Below the pieces are notes generated by a model. It saw only the letters and a program-made list of their open reading frames with translations. It ran no database searches and was not told where the DNA came from. 64,000 bases of DNA from Caballeronia choica (GTDB taxonomy: Bacteria; Pseudomonadota; Gammaproteobacteria; Burkholderiales; Burkholderiaceae): NCBI RefSeq assembly GCF_001544535.1, contig NZ_FCON02000016.1, forward strand, positions 40,379-104,378. Direction: 5' to 3'. Shown here piece by piece: positions 1 to 9,219 of the stretch; the stretch's first letter is position 1; each line of letters begins with the position of its first letter. The position numbers and the translations under genes are program-made.

Positions 1-24
1 GTTTCCCGACCCGCACCGTCTTCT

Positions 25-1428
25 ATGAATTCACTGCGCATCTACAACACGCTCGCGCGTGACAAGCAATCTTTCGTGCCGCTCCGGGATGGAGAGGTGC
101 GCATGTATGTCTGCGGAATGACGGTGTATGACTATTGTCACGTCGGCCATGCGCGCGTGATGGTCGTGTTCGACATCGTGCAGCGGTGGCTGCGCACGCT
201 CGGCTACAAGGTGACCTACGTGCGCAACGTCACCGACATCGACGACAAGATCATTCGCCGCGCGCTCGAGAATGGCGAGCCGATCAAGGCGCTCACGCGC
301 CGCTTCACCGACGCGATGCACGAAGACGCGGATGCGCTCGGCGTGGCTCGCCCCGATCTCGAACCGCGCGCGACCGACTTCATCGCGCCGATGCTCGGCA
401 TGATTGATATGCTCGAAGCCAACGGCTACGCGTACCAGGCGAAGGACGGCGACGTCAACTACGCGGTGCGCAAGTTCGCGGGCTACGGCAAGCTCTCTGG
501 CAAGTCGATCGAGGACCTGCGCGCGGGCGAGCGCGTGGCCGCGAACGACGCGAAGGACGATCCGCTCGACTTCGTGCTGTGGAAGCAGGCGAAGCCCGAC
601 GAACCCGCCGACAGCGGCTGGGACTCGAAGTGGGGCCGTGGCCGTCCGGGCTGGCATATCGAATGTTCGGCGATGGGATGCACGCTGCTCGGCGAACAGT
701 TCGACATCCACGGCGGCGGCCAGGACCTGCAATTCCCGCACCACGAGAACGAGATCGCCCAGAGCGAAGCCGCGACCGGCAAGCAGTTCGTGAACTACTG
801 GATGCACAACGGCTATGTGCAGATCGACAACGAGAAGATGTCGAAGTCACTCGGCAACTTCTTCACGATCCGCGAAGTACTTGAAAAATTTGATGCAGAA
901 GTCGTGCGTTTCTTTATAGCGCGGGCACACTATCGGTCGCCGCTGAATTACAGCGACGTGCACATCGACGACGCACGTGGTGCCCTGACGCGCTTGTATA
1001 CGGCGCTCAAGGATGTGGAGCCGGACGATCAAGCGCTTGACTGGAACGAAGCGAACGCGCAGCGTTTCCAGTCGGCGATGAATGACGACTTCAACACGCC
1101 CGTCGCGGTGTCGGTGCTGTTCGACCTCGCAAGCGAAGTGAACCGCACGCGTGAGCGCGCGCTCGCGCGCCAGTTGAAGCAGCTCGCCGGCGTGCTCGGA
1201 TTGCTCGGGCGCGAGCCGCGCGCGTTCCTTCAGCAGGCCGTGGGCGCCAGCAACACGGCCGGCGCGAGCATCGCACCGGCCGAGATCGAATCGATGATCG
1301 CCGCTCGCGTTGCAGCGAAGCAGGCGAAGAACTATGCCGAAGCAGACCGGATTCGCGCCGAATTGCTCGAAGCCGGTATTGCGCTTGAAGACAAACCGGG
1401 TGGGTCGACGGAATGGCGCCGCGTTTGA
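25..1428 (+). CDS. cysS: cysteinyl-tRNA synthetase
   Basis: Cytosolic class I aminoacyl-tRNA synthetase that charges tRNA-Cys with cysteine using ATP. The 467 residues are close to the usual length of about 460. The class I signature appears as HVGH at residues 39-42, just after a probable zinc-binding Cys30, and the KMSKS loop is at residues 271-275. The central [11 protein letters not shown] segment typical of the family is present. The ATG is the first in frame and the protein aligns from its usual N-terminus (NSLRIYNTL). The next gene starts 43 bp downstream on the same strand, so cotranscription is likely. The region upstream of the gene is cut off by the window edge. Confidence 0.97.
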   Translation: MNSLRIYNTLARDKQSFVPLRDGEVRMYVCGMTVYDYCHVGHARVMVVFDIVQRWLRTLGYKVTYVRNVTDIDDKIIRRALENGEPIKALTRRFTDAMHEDADALGVARPDLEPRATDFIAPMLGMIDMLEANGYAYQAKDGDVNYAVRKFAGYGKLSGKSIEDLRAGERVAANDAKDDPLDFVLWKQAKPDEPADSGWDSKWGRGRPGWHIECSAMGCTLLGEQFDIHGGGQDLQFPHHENEIAQSEAATGKQFVNYWMHNGYVQIDNEKMSKSLGNFFTIREVLEKFDAEVVRFFIARAHYRSPLNYSDVHIDDARGALTRLYTALKDVEPDDQALDWNEANAQRFQSAMNDDFNTPVAVSVLFDLASEVNRTRERALARQLKQLAGVLGLLGREPRAFLQQAVGASNTAGASIAPAEIESMIAARVAAKQAKNYAEADRIRAELLEAGIALEDKPGGSTEWRRV

Positions 1429-1471
1429 GCGCGGCCATTCACACCCTCAATCGACTCACCAGGCAGGAGGC

Positions 1472-2527
1472 ATGATGGCAACGGCCAGGAAGGCGCCGGC
1501 TAAACGAGCCGCGTCCGCAGTAAGCACGTCGCCCGTGACGAAGAGCACGCGGCGCACGTCGGCGAAGGCGCCGGCGAAGGCAGTGAATGGAGCCACGCAT
1601 GGCAGCGCGCGCAAGACCACCGCGAAGAAGGCCGCAAGCGCCGAGGTAAAGCTCACCGGCCGTCGCAACGGCGCTGCGGGCGCGAGCAAGACCGGCGCGC
1701 AAGTGCCGGCATCGCGAAAACGTGCGAACACCAAAGGCAACAGCGGCAACAGCGGCAACGGCGAGGCCGCACCGGGCAAAGGCGACGGCGCATCGGCGCA
1801 GGCGCTCGTGCGTGACCCGCAGCACGAAGGCGAGGTCGTACGCAAGTCGCGCGCGGTCACGGAGCAGGCTGCGGTGCCGGTCCAGATCGCCGGGCTCAAG
1901 GCCGAGATCACGCGTCCCGAGTACTGGGACAAGGCGTGCGCCGACCTCGTGAAGCGCGACCGCATCCTCAAGAAACTGATTCCAAAGTTCGGCCCCGTTC
2001 ACCTGATCAATCGCGACGATCCGTTCACCACGCTCGCGCGTTCTGTCGTCGGCCAGCAGATTTCCGTGCGTGCCGCGCAGACCATCTGGGAACGCGTCGA
2101 GACCGCGTGCGCGAAACTTGCGCCGCAGCAGTTCATCAAGCTCGGTCACGAAAAACTGCAGGCGTGCGGACTCTCCAGGCGCAAGTCGGAATACATTCTT
2201 GATCTTGCGCAGCATTTCGTATCGGGCGCGCTGCACGTCGATACCTGGACGTCGATGGAAGACGAAGCCGTGATCGGCGAGTTGACGCAGATTCGCGGCA
2301 TCGGGCGATGGACGGCGGAGATGTTCCTCATCTTCAACCTGTCGCGCCCGAACGTTCTGCCGCTCGACGACCTCGGCCTCATCCAGGCGATCAGCGTCAA
2401 CTATTTCAGCGGCGAGCCGGTCACGCGAAGCGAAGCGCGTGAAGTAGCGGCAAACTGGGAGCCTTGGCGGACGGTGGCAACATGGTACATGTGGCGCAGT
2501 CTCGATCCGATACCTGCGGATCATTGA
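1472..2527 (+). CDS. DNA-3-methyladenine glycosylase (HhH-GPD/AlkA type) with basic N-terminal tail
   Basis: Base-excision repair glycosylase that removes alkylated purines from DNA. The C-terminal 210 or so residues carry the helix-hairpin-helix-GPD fold: a VGQQISVRAAQ segment, a GIGRWTAE hairpin and a LDDLG segment near residues 298-301 that supplies the catalytic aspartate. The first 120-130 residues are unusual: a low-complexity Lys/Ala/Arg/Ser/Gly stretch resembling the tail of histone H1 or AlgP, probably a nonspecific DNA-binding arm (inference). The frame is open further upstream, but AGGAGG at 1465-1470 points to ATG 1472 or 1475; 1475 has the better spacing. It lies between cysS and accA on the same strand. 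Confidence 0.9.
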   Translation: MMATARKAPAKRAASAVSTSPVTKSTRRTSAKAPAKAVNGATHGSARKTTAKKAASAEVKLTGRRNGAAGASKTGAQVPASRKRANTKGNSGNSGNGEAAPGKGDGASAQALVRDPQHEGEVVRKSRAVTEQAAVPVQIAGLKAEITRPEYWDKACADLVKRDRILKKLIPKFGPVHLINRDDPFTTLARSVVGQQISVRAAQTIWERVETACAKLAPQQFIKLGHEKLQACGLSRRKSEYILDLAQHFVSGALHVDTWTSMEDEAVIGELTQIRGIGRWTAEMFLIFNLSRPNVLPLDDLGLIQAISVNYFSGEPVTRSEAREVAANWEPWRTVATWYMWRSLDPIPADH

Positions 2528-2549
2528 AAATCAGAAGAAGCCGTGGCCG

Positions 2550-2573
2550 CTATCGTTATCTTATAATCGATAG
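2550..2573 (+). promoter_or_regulatory. candidate accA promoter -10 inside a short inverted repeat
   Basis: A perfect TATAAT at 2562-2567 lies 76 bp before accA and is bracketed by the inverted repeat CTATCG (2550-2555) / CGATAG (2568-2573). No convincing -35 hexamer is present at 16-18 bp, so the promoter may need an activator, and the inverted repeat could be its operator. This is inference from sequence alone. Confidence 0.4.
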
Positions 2574-2642
2574 TTGCGACCCGAATTTGAAAGGGTGACG
2601 CGCGGTTAGAATACGCGCTGCCCAGCTCCTAGGATTCGAATA

Positions 2643-3614
2643 ATGAAGACCACGTTTCTGGATTTCGAACAGCCGATCGCCGAACTCGAAGCGAAGATCG
2701 AAGAGTTGCGCTTCGTCCAGGACGATTCCGCTGTCGATATTTCGGAAGAAATCGAGCGGCTGTCGAAGAAGAGCCAGCAGCTCACCAAGGATCTCTACGC
2801 GAACCTCACCCCGTGGCAGGTTTCGCAGATTGCTCGCCATCCGCAGCGGCCTTATACGCTCGACTACGTCAACGAGCTGTTCACCGATTTCCACGAACTG
2901 CACGGCGATCGTTCGTTCGCCGACGACCTCGCGATCGTCGGCGGCCTCGCGCGTTTCAACGGCCAGCCGTGCATGGTGATCGGTCATCAGAAGGGCCGCG
3001 ACACGAAGGAGCGCGCGCTGCGCAACTTCGGCATGCCGCGTCCGGAAGGCTATCGCAAGGCTGAGCGCCTGATGCGCCTCGCCGAGAAGTTCGGCTTGCC
3101 GATCTTCACGTTCGTCGACACGCCGGGCGCGTATCCGGGCATCGGCGCGGAAGAGCGCGGACAGTCGGAAGCGATCGGGCGCAACCTGTATGTGATGGCC
3201 GAACTGAAGACGCCGATCATCACGACGATCATCGGCGAAGGCGGCTCGGGCGGCGCGCTCGCTATCGCGGTCGCTGACAGCGTGATGATGCTGCAGTTCT
3301 CCACGTATTCCGTGATCTCGCCGGAAGGCTGCGCGTCGATTCTGTGGAAGAGCGCGGCGAAGGCGCCGGAAGCCGCCGAAGCGCTCGGGCTGACCGCGCA
3401 TCGGCTGAAGGCGCTCGGTCTCATCGACAAGATCGTCAACGAGCCGCTCGGCGGCGCGCATCGCGATCCGAAGGGCATGGCCGCACTGCTGCGCCGCGCG
3501 CTCGCCGATTCGCTGCGTCAGTTCCACGGCATGAGCGTGCAGGACGTGCGCGAACGCCGCTTCGACAAGCTGATGGCCTACGGCAAGTTCAAGGAAACGC
3601 TGCCGGGCGCGTAA
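2643..3614 (+). CDS. accA: acetyl-CoA carboxylase carboxyltransferase subunit alpha
   Basis: Alpha subunit of the carboxyltransferase half of acetyl-CoA carboxylase. With AccD it transfers the carboxyl group from biotin-BCCP to acetyl-CoA, making malonyl-CoA, the first committed step of fatty acid synthesis. The 323 residues match the family length (about 320). The family start ([20 protein letters not shown]) and the crotonase-like core with [11 protein letters not shown] and [11 protein letters not shown] are visible. The ATG at 2643 is the only sensible start. tilS follows after 52 bp on the same strand, an arrangement familiar from Burkholderiaceae. Confidence 0.98.
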   Translation: MKTTFLDFEQPIAELEAKIEELRFVQDDSAVDISEEIERLSKKSQQLTKDLYANLTPWQVSQIARHPQRPYTLDYVNELFTDFHELHGDRSFADDLAIVGGLARFNGQPCMVIGHQKGRDTKERALRNFGMPRPEGYRKAERLMRLAEKFGLPIFTFVDTPGAYPGIGAEERGQSEAIGRNLYVMAELKTPIITTIIGEGGSGGALAIAVADSVMMLQFSTYSVISPEGCASILWKSAAKAPEAAEALGLTAHRLKALGLIDKIVNEPLGGAHRDPKGMAALLRRALADSLRQFHGMSVQDVRERRFDKLMAYGKFKETLPGA

Positions 3615-3666
3615 GACACGCCCACGCCGCCAATCGCCCGACGCGCTCGACGCGCGCACATTCCCC

Positions 3667-5103
3667 GTGACCTCCGACACCGACACTCCCGCCAGCCGCC
3701 TCGTGATCGAGGCGGTTCGCGTGGCGCTCGGTCGAGTGGCGGCTTCTTCCTCCGATTCGCTGTTCGCGGTCGCGCTCTCCGGCGGTCTCGACTCGACCGT
3801 TCTGCTCGACGCCGCCGCGCGATGCGCGGGCGCGTCGCGTGTCGTCGCGTTGCATGTGCATCACGGGTTGAGCCCGAACGCTGACGCATGGTCCGCGCAT
3901 TGCGAGTCGTTCGCCGATTCGCTCGGCGTGCGTTTTGCAGCGCGCTGCGTCGACGTGGTGCGCGCGGGCGGCGAAAGCCTCGAAGCGGCCGCCCGCGATG
4001 CACGCTATCGCGCGCTGGATCAGCTTTGCGACGAGCACGGTGCGAAGGCGCTCTGGCTCGCCCATCACGCCGACGACCAGGCCGAAACCGTGCTGCTGCA
4101 ACTGCTGCGCGGCGCGGGCGTGGCGGGGCTCGCCGCGATGTCGCCCGAACGGATCGACGGTACGATGTCGGTGCCGCGCGTGCGGCCGCTGCTCAACCTG
4201 CTGCGCGCTCAACTCGAGCACTACGCGCACGAGCGCGACCTGAACTGGATCGATGACGAATCGAACATCGATACGCGTTACGCACGCAACGCATTGCGCC
4301 ACGACGTGCTGCCGGTGCTCGCCGTGCACTTTCCGGGCTTTCGCGATGCGCTCGCACGCACGGCGTCGCATGCGGCGTCGGCGCAGCGCCTGCTCGATGA
4401 ACTCGCGCGCATCGATCTCGAACATGCACGCAATGACAGTAACGAGAACGCGCTCGCGCTCGAAACGCTGCTCGCGCTCGACGACGAACGCGCCATCAAC
4501 CTGCTGCGTTACTGGATGCGTTCGCTCGGGTTCGCGGCGGCATCGACGGCGCGCATGACCGACATCCTGCGGCAACTGCGCGATGCACTCGCCACGCGCG
4601 ACGGCCACGCGCTGCGCATCGATCACGCGGGGCATTGCCTGCGCGAGTATCGCGATGCGATCTTCTGGGAAAAGGGCGATAGCGCCGATCCGGCCGATCT
4701 CGACGAAGGCGCGCCCGCGCCGAGGATGGCGGTCGAATTGCGATGGCAGGGCGACGAGGTCTGGCGCCTGGCGCAATGGCGCGGCGCGTTCGTCTTCGAG
4801 GCGTGCGATGCGGACCACGACGATGCCGTCGCGGAAAGCGTCCTGCGTTCAACGCGGCTTTGCGCCCGTTCGCGCGCGGGCGGCGAACGCGTGCGGCTCG
4901 CCGCCGATGCACCGAGCCGTACGCTCAAGAACCTTTTTCAGGAGCGCGGCGTGCCGGCATGGAAGCGCGATGTGCCGCTGCTGTTCGTCGGCGAGACGCT
5001 GCTGTTCGTCCCGCTGATCGGCCTGAATCGCGACGCTCGGCCGATGGATCGCGACGGGCCGTTTCGACGTATCGCGTGGCGGCCCGACCTGCTCATCGCG
5101 TGA
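3667..5103 (+). CDS. tilS: tRNA(Ile)-lysidine synthetase
   Basis: ATP-dependent enzyme that converts C34 of the CAU-anticodon tRNA-Ile to lysidine, which switches it from Met to Ile identity and AUG to AUA decoding. The N-type ATP pyrophosphatase P-loop SGGLDS is at residues 38-43, followed by the HVHHGLS motif and HHADDQAET. The C-terminal TilS domain, with RSRAGGERVRLA and a KNLFQERGVPAW stretch, is present, so the protein is full length at 478 residues. The start is GTG at 3667; there is no in-frame ATG upstream of the P-loop domain. Probably cotranscribed with accA. Confidence 0.95.
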   Translation: MTSDTDTPASRLVIEAVRVALGRVAASSSDSLFAVALSGGLDSTVLLDAAARCAGASRVVALHVHHGLSPNADAWSAHCESFADSLGVRFAARCVDVVRAGGESLEAAARDARYRALDQLCDEHGAKALWLAHHADDQAETVLLQLLRGAGVAGLAAMSPERIDGTMSVPRVRPLLNLLRAQLEHYAHERDLNWIDDESNIDTRYARNALRHDVLPVLAVHFPGFRDALARTASHAASAQRLLDELARIDLEHARNDSNENALALETLLALDDERAINLLRYWMRSLGFAAASTARMTDILRQLRDALATRDGHALRIDHAGHCLREYRDAIFWEKGDSADPADLDEGAPAPRMAVELRWQGDEVWRLAQWRGAFVFEACDADHDDAVAESVLRSTRLCARSRAGGERVRLAADAPSRTLKNLFQERGVPAWKRDVPLLFVGETLLFVPLIGLNRDARPMDRDGPFRRIAWRPDLLIA

Positions 5104-5415
5104 TCGTTGCGACGCGAAATGGCCGACCGCAGCGATGGCCAAATGCCTGTTTCGACTTGTATTTTGACGTCCGATCGGGTAATTTAACTCGTTTGTCCGC
5201 CGTGCGTTTCCTGCAGCATCTCCGTCCAAAAGACCCGATTTCCGCCGCCTGAACCGCACTTTCGCGCAAGACGACTCACACGAGCCGGCGCGAGCGGCAT
5301 CCGCCTATCGTAGTTACTCGCTGCCTGACGTGTCGCCGGATCCAACGCCACCCGAAGTCGTCGATCGCAACGCCAGCAGCCTGAAGCGCGGTTTCCCCTC
5401 CAGTTCAAAACGACA
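5104..5415 (+). other. 312-bp intergenic region upstream of lysC
   Basis: No supportable gene. A TTGACG hexamer at 5164-5169 is followed by AT-rich sequence up to about 5190, but no -10 hexamer at proper spacing could be fixed. The length suggests a long lysC 5' leader. I saw no lysine riboswitch-like structure. Confidence 0.4.
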
Positions 5416-6666
5416 ATGGCACTCATCGTACACAAATACGGCGGCACCTCGATGGGCTCCGTCGAGCGCATCAAGAACGTCGCCAAACGCGTCGCGAAAT
5501 GGCACAAGGCCGGCCACAAGATGGTCGTCGTGCCGTCCGCGATGTCGGGCGAAACGAATCGCCTGCTCGGCCTCGCGAGAGACATCACGCCCAATCCCGA
5601 CCCGCGCGAACTCGACATGATCGCCTCCACTGGCGAGCAGGTCAGCGTCGGCCTGCTCGCCATCGCGTTGCATGCCGAGGGCCTCGAAGCGGTCAGCTAC
5701 GCCGGCTGGCAAGTGCCGATCAAGACCGACAGCGCGTTCACGAAAGCGCGCATCAACGAGATCGACGGAGGCCGCGTGCTCGCCGATCTCGACGCCGGCA
5801 AGGTCGTCGTCATCACGGGCTTCCAGGGCGTCGACCCGGAAGGCCACATCGCGACGCTCGGGCGCGGCGGCTCGGACACGTCGGCGGTTGCGATCGCAGC
5901 GGCGCTCGCCGCCGACGAATGCCTGATCTACACCGACGTCGACGGCGTCTATACGACCGATCCGCGCGTCGTCGAGGAAGCGCGCCGGCTCGACCGCGTG
6001 ACCTTCGAGGAAATGCTGGAGATGGCGAGCCTCGGGTCGAAGGTATTGCAGATCCGCTCGGTGGAATTCGCCGGCAAGTATCGGGTGAAGACGCGTGTGC
6101 TCTCCAGCCTGACCGACCCGCTGATTCCGCTCGAAGACGAAATGCACTCGGGCACCCTGATTACTTTTGAAGAAGACGAGAACATGGAAAAAGCAGTGAT
6201 TTCGGGCATCGCGTTCCAGCGTGACGAAGCGCGTATCGCCGTCATGGGCGTGCCCGACAAGCCGGGCGTCGCGTACCAGATCCTCGGGCCCGTTGCCGAT
6301 GCGAACATCGACATCGACATGATCATCCAGAACCAGAGCGTGGACGGCAAGACCGACTTCACGTTCACGGTGGGTCGTGGCGACTACCATCGCGCGATGG
6401 AGATTCTCAACGGCCAGGTGAAGGATCACGTGAAGGCCGAGCGCGTGCTGGGCGACTCGAAGGTGTCGAAGGTGTCGGTGGTCGGCGTGGGCATGCGCTC
6501 GCATGTCGGTATCGCGAGCACGATGTTCCGCACGCTGTCGGAAGAGGGCATCAACATCCAGATGATCTCGACGTCCGAGATCAAGATCTCGGTGCTCATC
6601 GACGAGAAGTACACGGAGCTCGCCGTGCGCGCGCTGCATAAGGCGTTCGAACTCGATCAGGCTTGA
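5416..6666 (+). CDS. lysC: aspartate kinase
   Basis: Phosphorylates aspartate to 4-phosphoaspartate, the entry step to lysine/diaminopimelate, threonine and methionine. The N-terminal kinase domain opens with KYGGTS at residues 7-12 and contains GRGGSDTSA. Two C-terminal ACT domains (FQRDEARIAVMGVPDKPG and the VSVVGVGMRSHVGIA segment) are the usual sites of lysine and threonine feedback. At 416 residues it is of the stand-alone type, with no homoserine dehydrogenase fusion. It feeds the same pathway as dapC, dapD and dapE at 49.2-52.9 kb. It is separated from tilS by 312 bp and followed by a tRNA gene. Confidence 0.97.
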   Translation: MALIVHKYGGTSMGSVERIKNVAKRVAKWHKAGHKMVVVPSAMSGETNRLLGLARDITPNPDPRELDMIASTGEQVSVGLLAIALHAEGLEAVSYAGWQVPIKTDSAFTKARINEIDGGRVLADLDAGKVVVITGFQGVDPEGHIATLGRGGSDTSAVAIAAALAADECLIYTDVDGVYTTDPRVVEEARRLDRVTFEEMLEMASLGSKVLQIRSVEFAGKYRVKTRVLSSLTDPLIPLEDEMHSGTLITFEEDENMEKAVISGIAFQRDEARIAVMGVPDKPGVAYQILGPVADANIDIDMIIQNQSVDGKTDFTFTVGRGDYHRAMEILNGQVKDHVKAERVLGDSKVSKVSVVGVGMRSHVGIASTMFRTLSEEGINIQMISTSEIKISVLIDEKYTELAVRALHKAFELDQA

Positions 6667-6800
6667 TGAGGCTGGTTTGATGTTGCTGTTTGGCATGGCC
6701 GTTTGATGCGGCGTTGGCGGCCTGCGGGCTGCAAGTGTCGTGGCGGGTTTTTTCGCGTGCAGGACAAGCGCTGGATGGATGAAAAAATTCGTCTGCGAAT

Positions 6801-6829
6801 TTGACCAGCGCGTTTGAACCCGCTATTAT
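6801..6829 (+). promoter_or_regulatory. sigma70 promoter of tRNA-Ser
   Basis: TTGACC at 6801-6806 and TATTAT at 6824-6829, separated by exactly 17 bp and ending 42 bp before the mature tRNA. This is the cleanest promoter match in the window. Confidence 0.8.
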
Positions 6830-6871
6830 CTTGGCTTCGTCGCGCTGACTCCCTGCGCGACCGAAAGTTTG

Positions 6872-6965
6872 GGAGACGTGGCCGAGAGGTCGAAGGCACT
6901 CCCCTGCTAAGGGAGCATCTGGGCCAAAACCTGGATCGAGGGTTCGAATCCCTCCGTCTCCGCCA
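6872..6965 (+). tRNA. tRNA-Ser(GCU)
   Basis: A class II tRNA of 94 nt including an encoded CCA. The acceptor stem is GGAGACG (6872-6878) paired with CGTCTCC (6955-6961), with discriminator G6962 and CCA 6963-6965. The anticodon stem is CTCCC/GGGAG with loop CTGCTAA, giving anticodon GCT at 6906-6908, which reads AGC and AGU. The long variable arm required for serine identity and the GGTTCGAATCC T-arm are present. Confidence 0.97.
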
Positions 6966-6977
6966 GCGATGGTGGAG

Positions 6978-7016
6978 AAAACCCCGCAGAGTCTAGGCTC
7001 TGCGGGGTTTTTGTTT
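6978..7016 (+). terminator. rho-independent terminator after tRNA-Ser
   Basis: A perfect 14-bp stem (AAAACCCCGCAGAG with CTCTGCGGGGTTTT) and a 6-nt loop, followed by further T residues, 12 bp after the tRNA. Confidence 0.9.
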
Positions 7017-7325
7017 TGCGGGTCGCGAAATGTTCCGCGATGCGCCGATGTTCCAACCGAATATCGCGTCGCGCCGTTTCATCGACATCACGCAGGCGGC
7101 CCCCGTTTGCATTGATTGGCTCGACTAAGCACAAGCGGACGAGAGGCCCTTTTCCGTCTCTGCAAGCTACGCATAAGCTCCAGTGTTTGCGTGCGAGCAC
7201 CGGTTCGCCACCAACTCGCGACACTGTGCTTGATGTGAGCAGGTACGCCGGTGGCCAGCGCACCTGCTTCGATGCGCGAAGCGGCGGAGTCTCCATGCGT
7301 TCCACCGCTCATCAAACAAGGCGCC
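7017..7325. other. intergenic region between tRNA-Ser terminator and the M48 gene
   Basis: About 310 bp without a supportable gene. Short open frames on both strands here have no ribosome-binding site and no recognisable domain. The position directly downstream of a tRNA is where integrated elements often leave remnants, but no integrase fragment or repeat of the tRNA 3' end was seen. Confidence 0.4.
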
Positions 7326-8075
7326 TTACTTCCCCGACGCGATCCGGTCCTGGATATGCTTCGCTCGCGCGGCCGAGGCCGGATGCGAGTTGAGCATGCT
7401 CGACTGGCCGCCGTCGATCTGCGCGAGCTTGTTGAACGAAGTCACCAGCCCCGACGGGTCGAGTCCCTTTTTCTTCTGCATGTCGAACGAAAAATCGTCG
7501 GCGGCGGTTTCCTGTGACTGCGAGAACTGCGCGTTGACGAACTTCTCCGACAGGTCGCCCAACTGCGACGCCGACATGCTCGCGATCACGCCCGTCCCTG
7601 CCGACGCCACCGAGCGCACCGCCGACGTCCCGTAAGCCACCTGCATCGCTTTCTTCGTGTGGCCGAGCGCGACGTGCCCCATCTCGTGTCCGACGACGCC
7701 GCGTACTTCGTCGTCGTTCATCAGGTCCATGAGGCCGCTATAGACGCGCACGCAGCCGTTGCCCATTGCCCATGCGTTGACGTCTTTCGTCAGATAGACC
7801 TTGTAGTTGACCGGGACGCCGTTGATGTTGTCGCCGAGTTGCGTCGCGATCTTGTTCAGGCGCTGCGTGTACGGGCTGTCGGCCGGGGCGATCTGGTTCT
7901 CGCTGTCCAGTTGCGCGCACGATTTGGCGGAGAGCGTGCGGACGTCGGCGTCGGTGAGCATGGCGGCCTGCGTGGCGAGCTGGCCCGACTGTGCGAGCGC
8001 GTTAGGGTCCATGCCGGCGCAGCCGGCGACGCACGCTCCAAGCGAAGCCGCGATGAAGTAACGGTGAAGTCTCAT
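7326..8075 (-). CDS. M48 family metalloprotease lipoprotein
   Basis: Predicted periplasmic zinc metallopeptidase of the M48 (Oma1/BepA/LoiP-like) family, probably acting in outer-membrane protein quality control; that role is family-based inference. A lipobox VAGC ends at Cys19, so the mature protein should be lipid-anchored. The zinc site HEMGH is at residues 130-134, followed by a QETAADD segment that supplies the third (Glu) ligand. At 249 residues it is of the short, single-domain type without TPR repeats. It is transcribed alone, leftward, convergent with the tRNA-Ser unit. Confidence 0.9.
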   Translation of the reverse strand: MRLHRYFIAASLGACVAGCAGMDPNALAQSGQLATQAAMLTDADVRTLSAKSCAQLDSENQIAPADSPYTQRLNKIATQLGDNINGVPVNYKVYLTKDVNAWAMGNGCVRVYSGLMDLMNDDEVRGVVGHEMGHVALGHTKKAMQVAYGTSAVRSVASAGTGVIASMSASQLGDLSEKFVNAQFSQSQETAADDFSFDMQKKKGLDPSGLVTSFNKLAQIDGGQSSMLNSHPASAARAKHIQDRIASGK

Positions 8076-8613
8076 TGTTTGCTTTTCCTGTGTTGAAGAA
8101 CGTCGATAGCGGCATGCGCCGCTGGTGCGCGATGGTCGGCAGAAGGAAAGGGCAGCGCTACCCGATGTTTCCTATTTGCTTACGGCGCCGTGTTGGCCGC
8201 CATGCGCGCGTGACGGTGATCGTAAGGAAGATGTTAGCAAACCGAGAGGCACGCGCGGTGAATGTCGCCCCGGCCATGCTTGGCATGAAGGTACTCAACT
8301 GCAGGTCGTGCGCACGGTGAACGCGTTCCGGATCGGTCTCCGCGCGTTGTTGTTCGGCGCCGGAATAACCCGGGAGAGGTTGCGAATGGAACAGCCATCG
8401 GGCCGAGGTTCCCCGCGCCGATGGCACCTTCGGACGCAGCGATCCAGCGAAGCCCGACAACTCGGCGGTGTGCCGGTTAGCCAATCAGATTTCCAGGGCG
8501 AAGGCCGCGCCGGTTCCGGTTGCTGAGGTAGCTTTCGCGGTGTAAGAAATCAGCATCCATCGGACGGTAATACGGGGTTACCAGCCTGAAACAACTCGCC
8601 GGGATCAATCCGC
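8076..8613. other. intergenic region between the M48 gene and the first PXPV gene
   Basis: About 540 bp without a convincing gene. Two overlapping frames on opposite strands (about 8125-8526 plus, 8158-8484 minus) show no family features and no ribosome-binding site. The region should hold the leftward promoter for the M48 gene and the rightward promoter for the PXPV gene. Confidence 0.5.
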
Positions 8614-8619
8614 TATATT
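8614..8619 (+). promoter_or_regulatory. candidate -10 of first PXPV gene
   Basis: TATATT in the context CCGCTATATT, 41 bp before the ATG. The second PXPV gene has a matching CCGTTATATT 44 bp before its ATG (9171-9176). In both, the following leader shares blocks up to a CGAGGTG ribosome-binding site. The conservation between paralogues is the evidence; no -35 is obvious. Confidence 0.5.
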
Positions 8620-8659
8620 TGCCTCAACACAATAAACAACCCGTCGAGGTGGGCTTCAC

Positions 8660-9004
8660 ATGAACAAGGTATCGAAGGCTTATTTGCTGGCAGGAGTGGT
8701 TGCATTCGGCAGTCTGGGCATGTCGGGCGTGGCAATGGCGCAGGTGCATATCGGCGTGAACATCGGGGTTCCCGCACCGGTGTATGTGGCGCCGCAGCCG
8801 GTGTATGCGCCGCCGCCTCCGCCCGTCGTGTATGCGCCGCCTCCGCCGCCCGTGTACGCGGTGCAACCGGCGATCGTGATCGGCTGGCACGGCGATCGTT
8901 ACTACGATGGCCGTCGCTACTGGGATCGCGATGACTGGTATCGCCATCATCCGAACAATTATCACGAGCACTACGATCACGGACATCACAACGGCTGGCA
9001 CTGA
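8660..9004 (+). CDS. PXPV-repeat secreted protein, paralogue 1
   Basis: Small exported protein of unknown function, 114 residues. It has a clear Sec signal peptide (basic MNKVSK, hydrophobic core, AMA-Q cleavage near residue 28). The mature part starts HIGVNIGVPAPVYVAP and continues as Pro-Val/Tyr-Ala repeats (PXPV type). A conserved segment with GWHGDRYYDGRRYWDRDDW follows, then a His/Asn/Tyr-rich tail. The His-rich end could bind divalent metals (inference). A GAGGTG ribosome-binding site precedes the ATG. The next gene is a clear paralogue with a related leader, so the pair arose by duplication. Confidence 0.85.
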   Translation: MNKVSKAYLLAGVVAFGSLGMSGVAMAQVHIGVNIGVPAPVYVAPQPVYAPPPPPVVYAPPPPPVYAVQPAIVIGWHGDRYYDGRRYWDRDDWYRHHPNNYHEHYDHGHHNGWH

Positions 9005-9022
9005 GCGCCGCGGTAGCGGAAC

Positions 9023-9058
9023 AAAAAAGCCATCTGGTGCGAGCCAGATGGCTTTTTT
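9023..9058 (+). terminator. terminator after first PXPV gene
   Basis: A hairpin AAAAAAGCCATCTGG with CCAGATGGCTTTTTT around a short loop, 19 bp after the stop codon. A- and T-rich flanks make it usable in both directions. Confidence 0.9.
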
Positions 9059-9170
9059 CTTGGGCGTTTGCGCTATCGTCCGATGTAACAAAAGGTAAGG
9101 TTTCTCCTGACATTTCCCCGATCGGCGAAACAACTTACAAAACTGAAATATCGTATTGAAAGCTATCCGT

Positions 9171-9176
9171 TATATT
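9171..9176 (+). promoter_or_regulatory. candidate -10 of second PXPV gene
   Basis: TATATT in the context CCGTTATATTCGC, 44 bp before the ATG, matching the first PXPV gene's promoter in sequence and position. Confidence 0.5.
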
Positions 9177-9219
9177 CGCTCTCGACAAGAATCAACGAAC
9201 TCGCCGAGGTGCGCTACGC

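Noticed and set aside
8125-8526. 133-residue open frame in the M48-PXPV gap
   Set aside because: No ribosome-binding site, no recognisable domain, and an opposing frame of similar length in the same stretch.
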